5,295 bases of DNA from Planctomycetota bacterium. GTDB lineage: Bacteria; Planctomycetota; Planctomycetia; Pirellulales; Thermoguttaceae. The notes under the pieces are model-generated. The model was not told where the DNA came from and ran no database searches. It saw only the letters and a program-made list of their open reading frames with translations. The translations under genes and the position numbers were made by a program. Shown here in pieces: positions 4,596-5,295 of this stretch (the first letter of the stretch is position 1; each line of letters opens with the position of its first letter). The stretch lies in assembly GCA_021784975.1 (NCBI GenBank), contig JAJYGU010000274.1:1-5295 (forward strand), given 5' to 3'.

Positions 4596-5295
4596 CTAGC
4601 TTCCTGCCGCCCAACGGATGCCGTTGACCAGCAGTCGGGAGTAGTTCGGGTTCTGCCAGGCCGAGGGGCCGTGGCCGAACATGAGATAGAACACCCGGCT
4701 CTTGCCGTACTGGTGCACCCAGGCCACGCCGCGGTCGCACTTGGGATGGTCGACGGTCAACAGCACGTGGGAATCGGGCGCGAGGTAGAATTTGCGGTAC
4801 GCCTCGTCGTGAATCTTGAAATCGTCGATTCCGGCAGTGATCGGATGCCGCCGGTCGGCCACCGTCACCCGCATGTCTTGGCCTTCACTATACTCCGAAG
4901 GGCCGTATTTCTTGCCGCCGATGGTGATCGCCGTGTGCAGGTACTTGCCGCCGATGATGTTGCGGAGCTCCGCCCAATCGTCCTGGGCACCGAGATTGTG
5001 GTGCAGGCACACCAGCCCGATCCCGGATTTCAGCAGGGCCACGAAATCGGCCCGCTGCCGGGGCGTGAGTCTCTTCACCATGTCGTACCTCACGATCACC
5101 TCGTAGTCTTTCTGCAAACCCGGCTTGAGCAGGTCGGCCGCCTGGGGGAGTTGGGCCTTGCGATAAACAATGCCCGGCAGTCGATCCCACATGGCCCAAA
5201 ACGGCTGCTTCTCGAAAGCGTGTCCGCCGTAGGTCACCAAGACCCGGAGCTTGCCGGGCGTGGCGGCGTCCGTGGCCCTGAGCGAGCTGGCGCTG
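4596..5295 (-). CDS. ThuA-like domain protein, 5' end outside the window
   Basis: The ThuA-like fold is related to class I glutamine amidotransferases but generally lacks their catalytic cysteine. Members are tied to trehalose/sugar use in proteobacteria and are numerous, mostly uncharacterised, in planctomycetes. The frame is open to the window edge, giving 232 visible residues. KLRVLVTYGGHAFE (15-28 of the visible part) is the first strand and the GGHxFE motif. GIGLVCLHHNLGAQDDW (about 91-107) is the central strand-loop with the LHH signature. GGKYLHT (115-121), HPITAGIDDF (150-159) and the C-terminal FYLMFGHGPSAWQNPNYSR...GIRWAAG, the usual ThuA ending, follow. The visible N-terminal SASSLRATDAATPG may be the tail of a signal peptide plus linker, so export is possible but unproven. 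A TTG at 5240-5238 is not a credible start because it would cut into the first strand. The gene converges on the exported-protein gene with 4 bases between stop codons. Confidence 0.88.
   Translation of the reverse strand, partial: SASSLRATDAATPGKLRVLVTYGGHAFEKQPFWAMWDRLPGIVYRKAQLPQAADLLKPGLQKDYEVIVRYDMVKRLTPRQRADFVALLKSGIGLVCLHHNLGAQDDWAELRNIIGGKYLHTAITIGGKKYGPSEYSEGQDMRVTVADRRHPITAGIDDFKIHDEAYRKFYLAPDSHVLLTVDHPKCDRGVAWVHQYGKSRVFYLMFGHGPSAWQNPNYSRLLVNGIRWAAGS

Noticed and set aside
4990..5010. Cysteine before LHHN in the ThuA-like protein as a glutamine amidotransferase nucleophile
   Set aside because: It is not in a GxCxG elbow. The ThuA motif places LHH at the turn, so the cysteine is probably a strand residue.

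Overview
The window looks like an ordinary chromosomal segment from a GC-rich bacterium, most likely a planctomycete of the Pirellulales type. This assignment is an inference. It rests on the high GC content, a Lys/Ala-extended HU-like protein, a ThuA-like protein of the kind abundant in planctomycetes, a secreted protein I do not recognise, and an intergenic palindrome built on a GCTTACGCTTCGGGTT-type core that I associate from memory with planctomycete genomes. No phage, plasmid, transposase, CRISPR or RNA gene was seen.

Layout: positions 1-265 are non-coding and rich in short inverted repeats, including three 10-bp phased repeats at 131-160. They lead into a small HU-like nucleoid protein gene (266-583, +). 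Positions 584-834 separate this gene from the convergent maf gene (835-1434, -). That gap is largely a nested imperfect palindrome with a perfect 22-bp stem. maf and a RluA-family pseudouridine synthase gene (1501-2172, +) diverge from a 66-bp gap that probably carries the promoters. A phosphohexomutase (2256-3761, +) and an exported protein of unknown function (3791-4591, +) follow on the same strand with gaps of 83 and 29 bases, so the three may be co-transcribed. A ThuA-like gene on the minus strand (4596 to beyond 5295) meets the exported-protein gene tail to tail with 4 bases between stop codons. Its 5' end lies outside the window.

The genes cover nucleoid structure (HU), nucleotide-pool cleaning (Maf), RNA modification (RluA family), sugar-phosphate interconversion (phosphomannomutase/phosphoglucomutase type), and two proteins of poorly known role, one exported and one possibly so. 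I see no shared pathway. No convincing new multi-gene system is present. The points most worth a second look are the nested palindrome between the HU and maf genes, the phased repeats upstream of the HU gene, and the tryptophan-rich exported protein.
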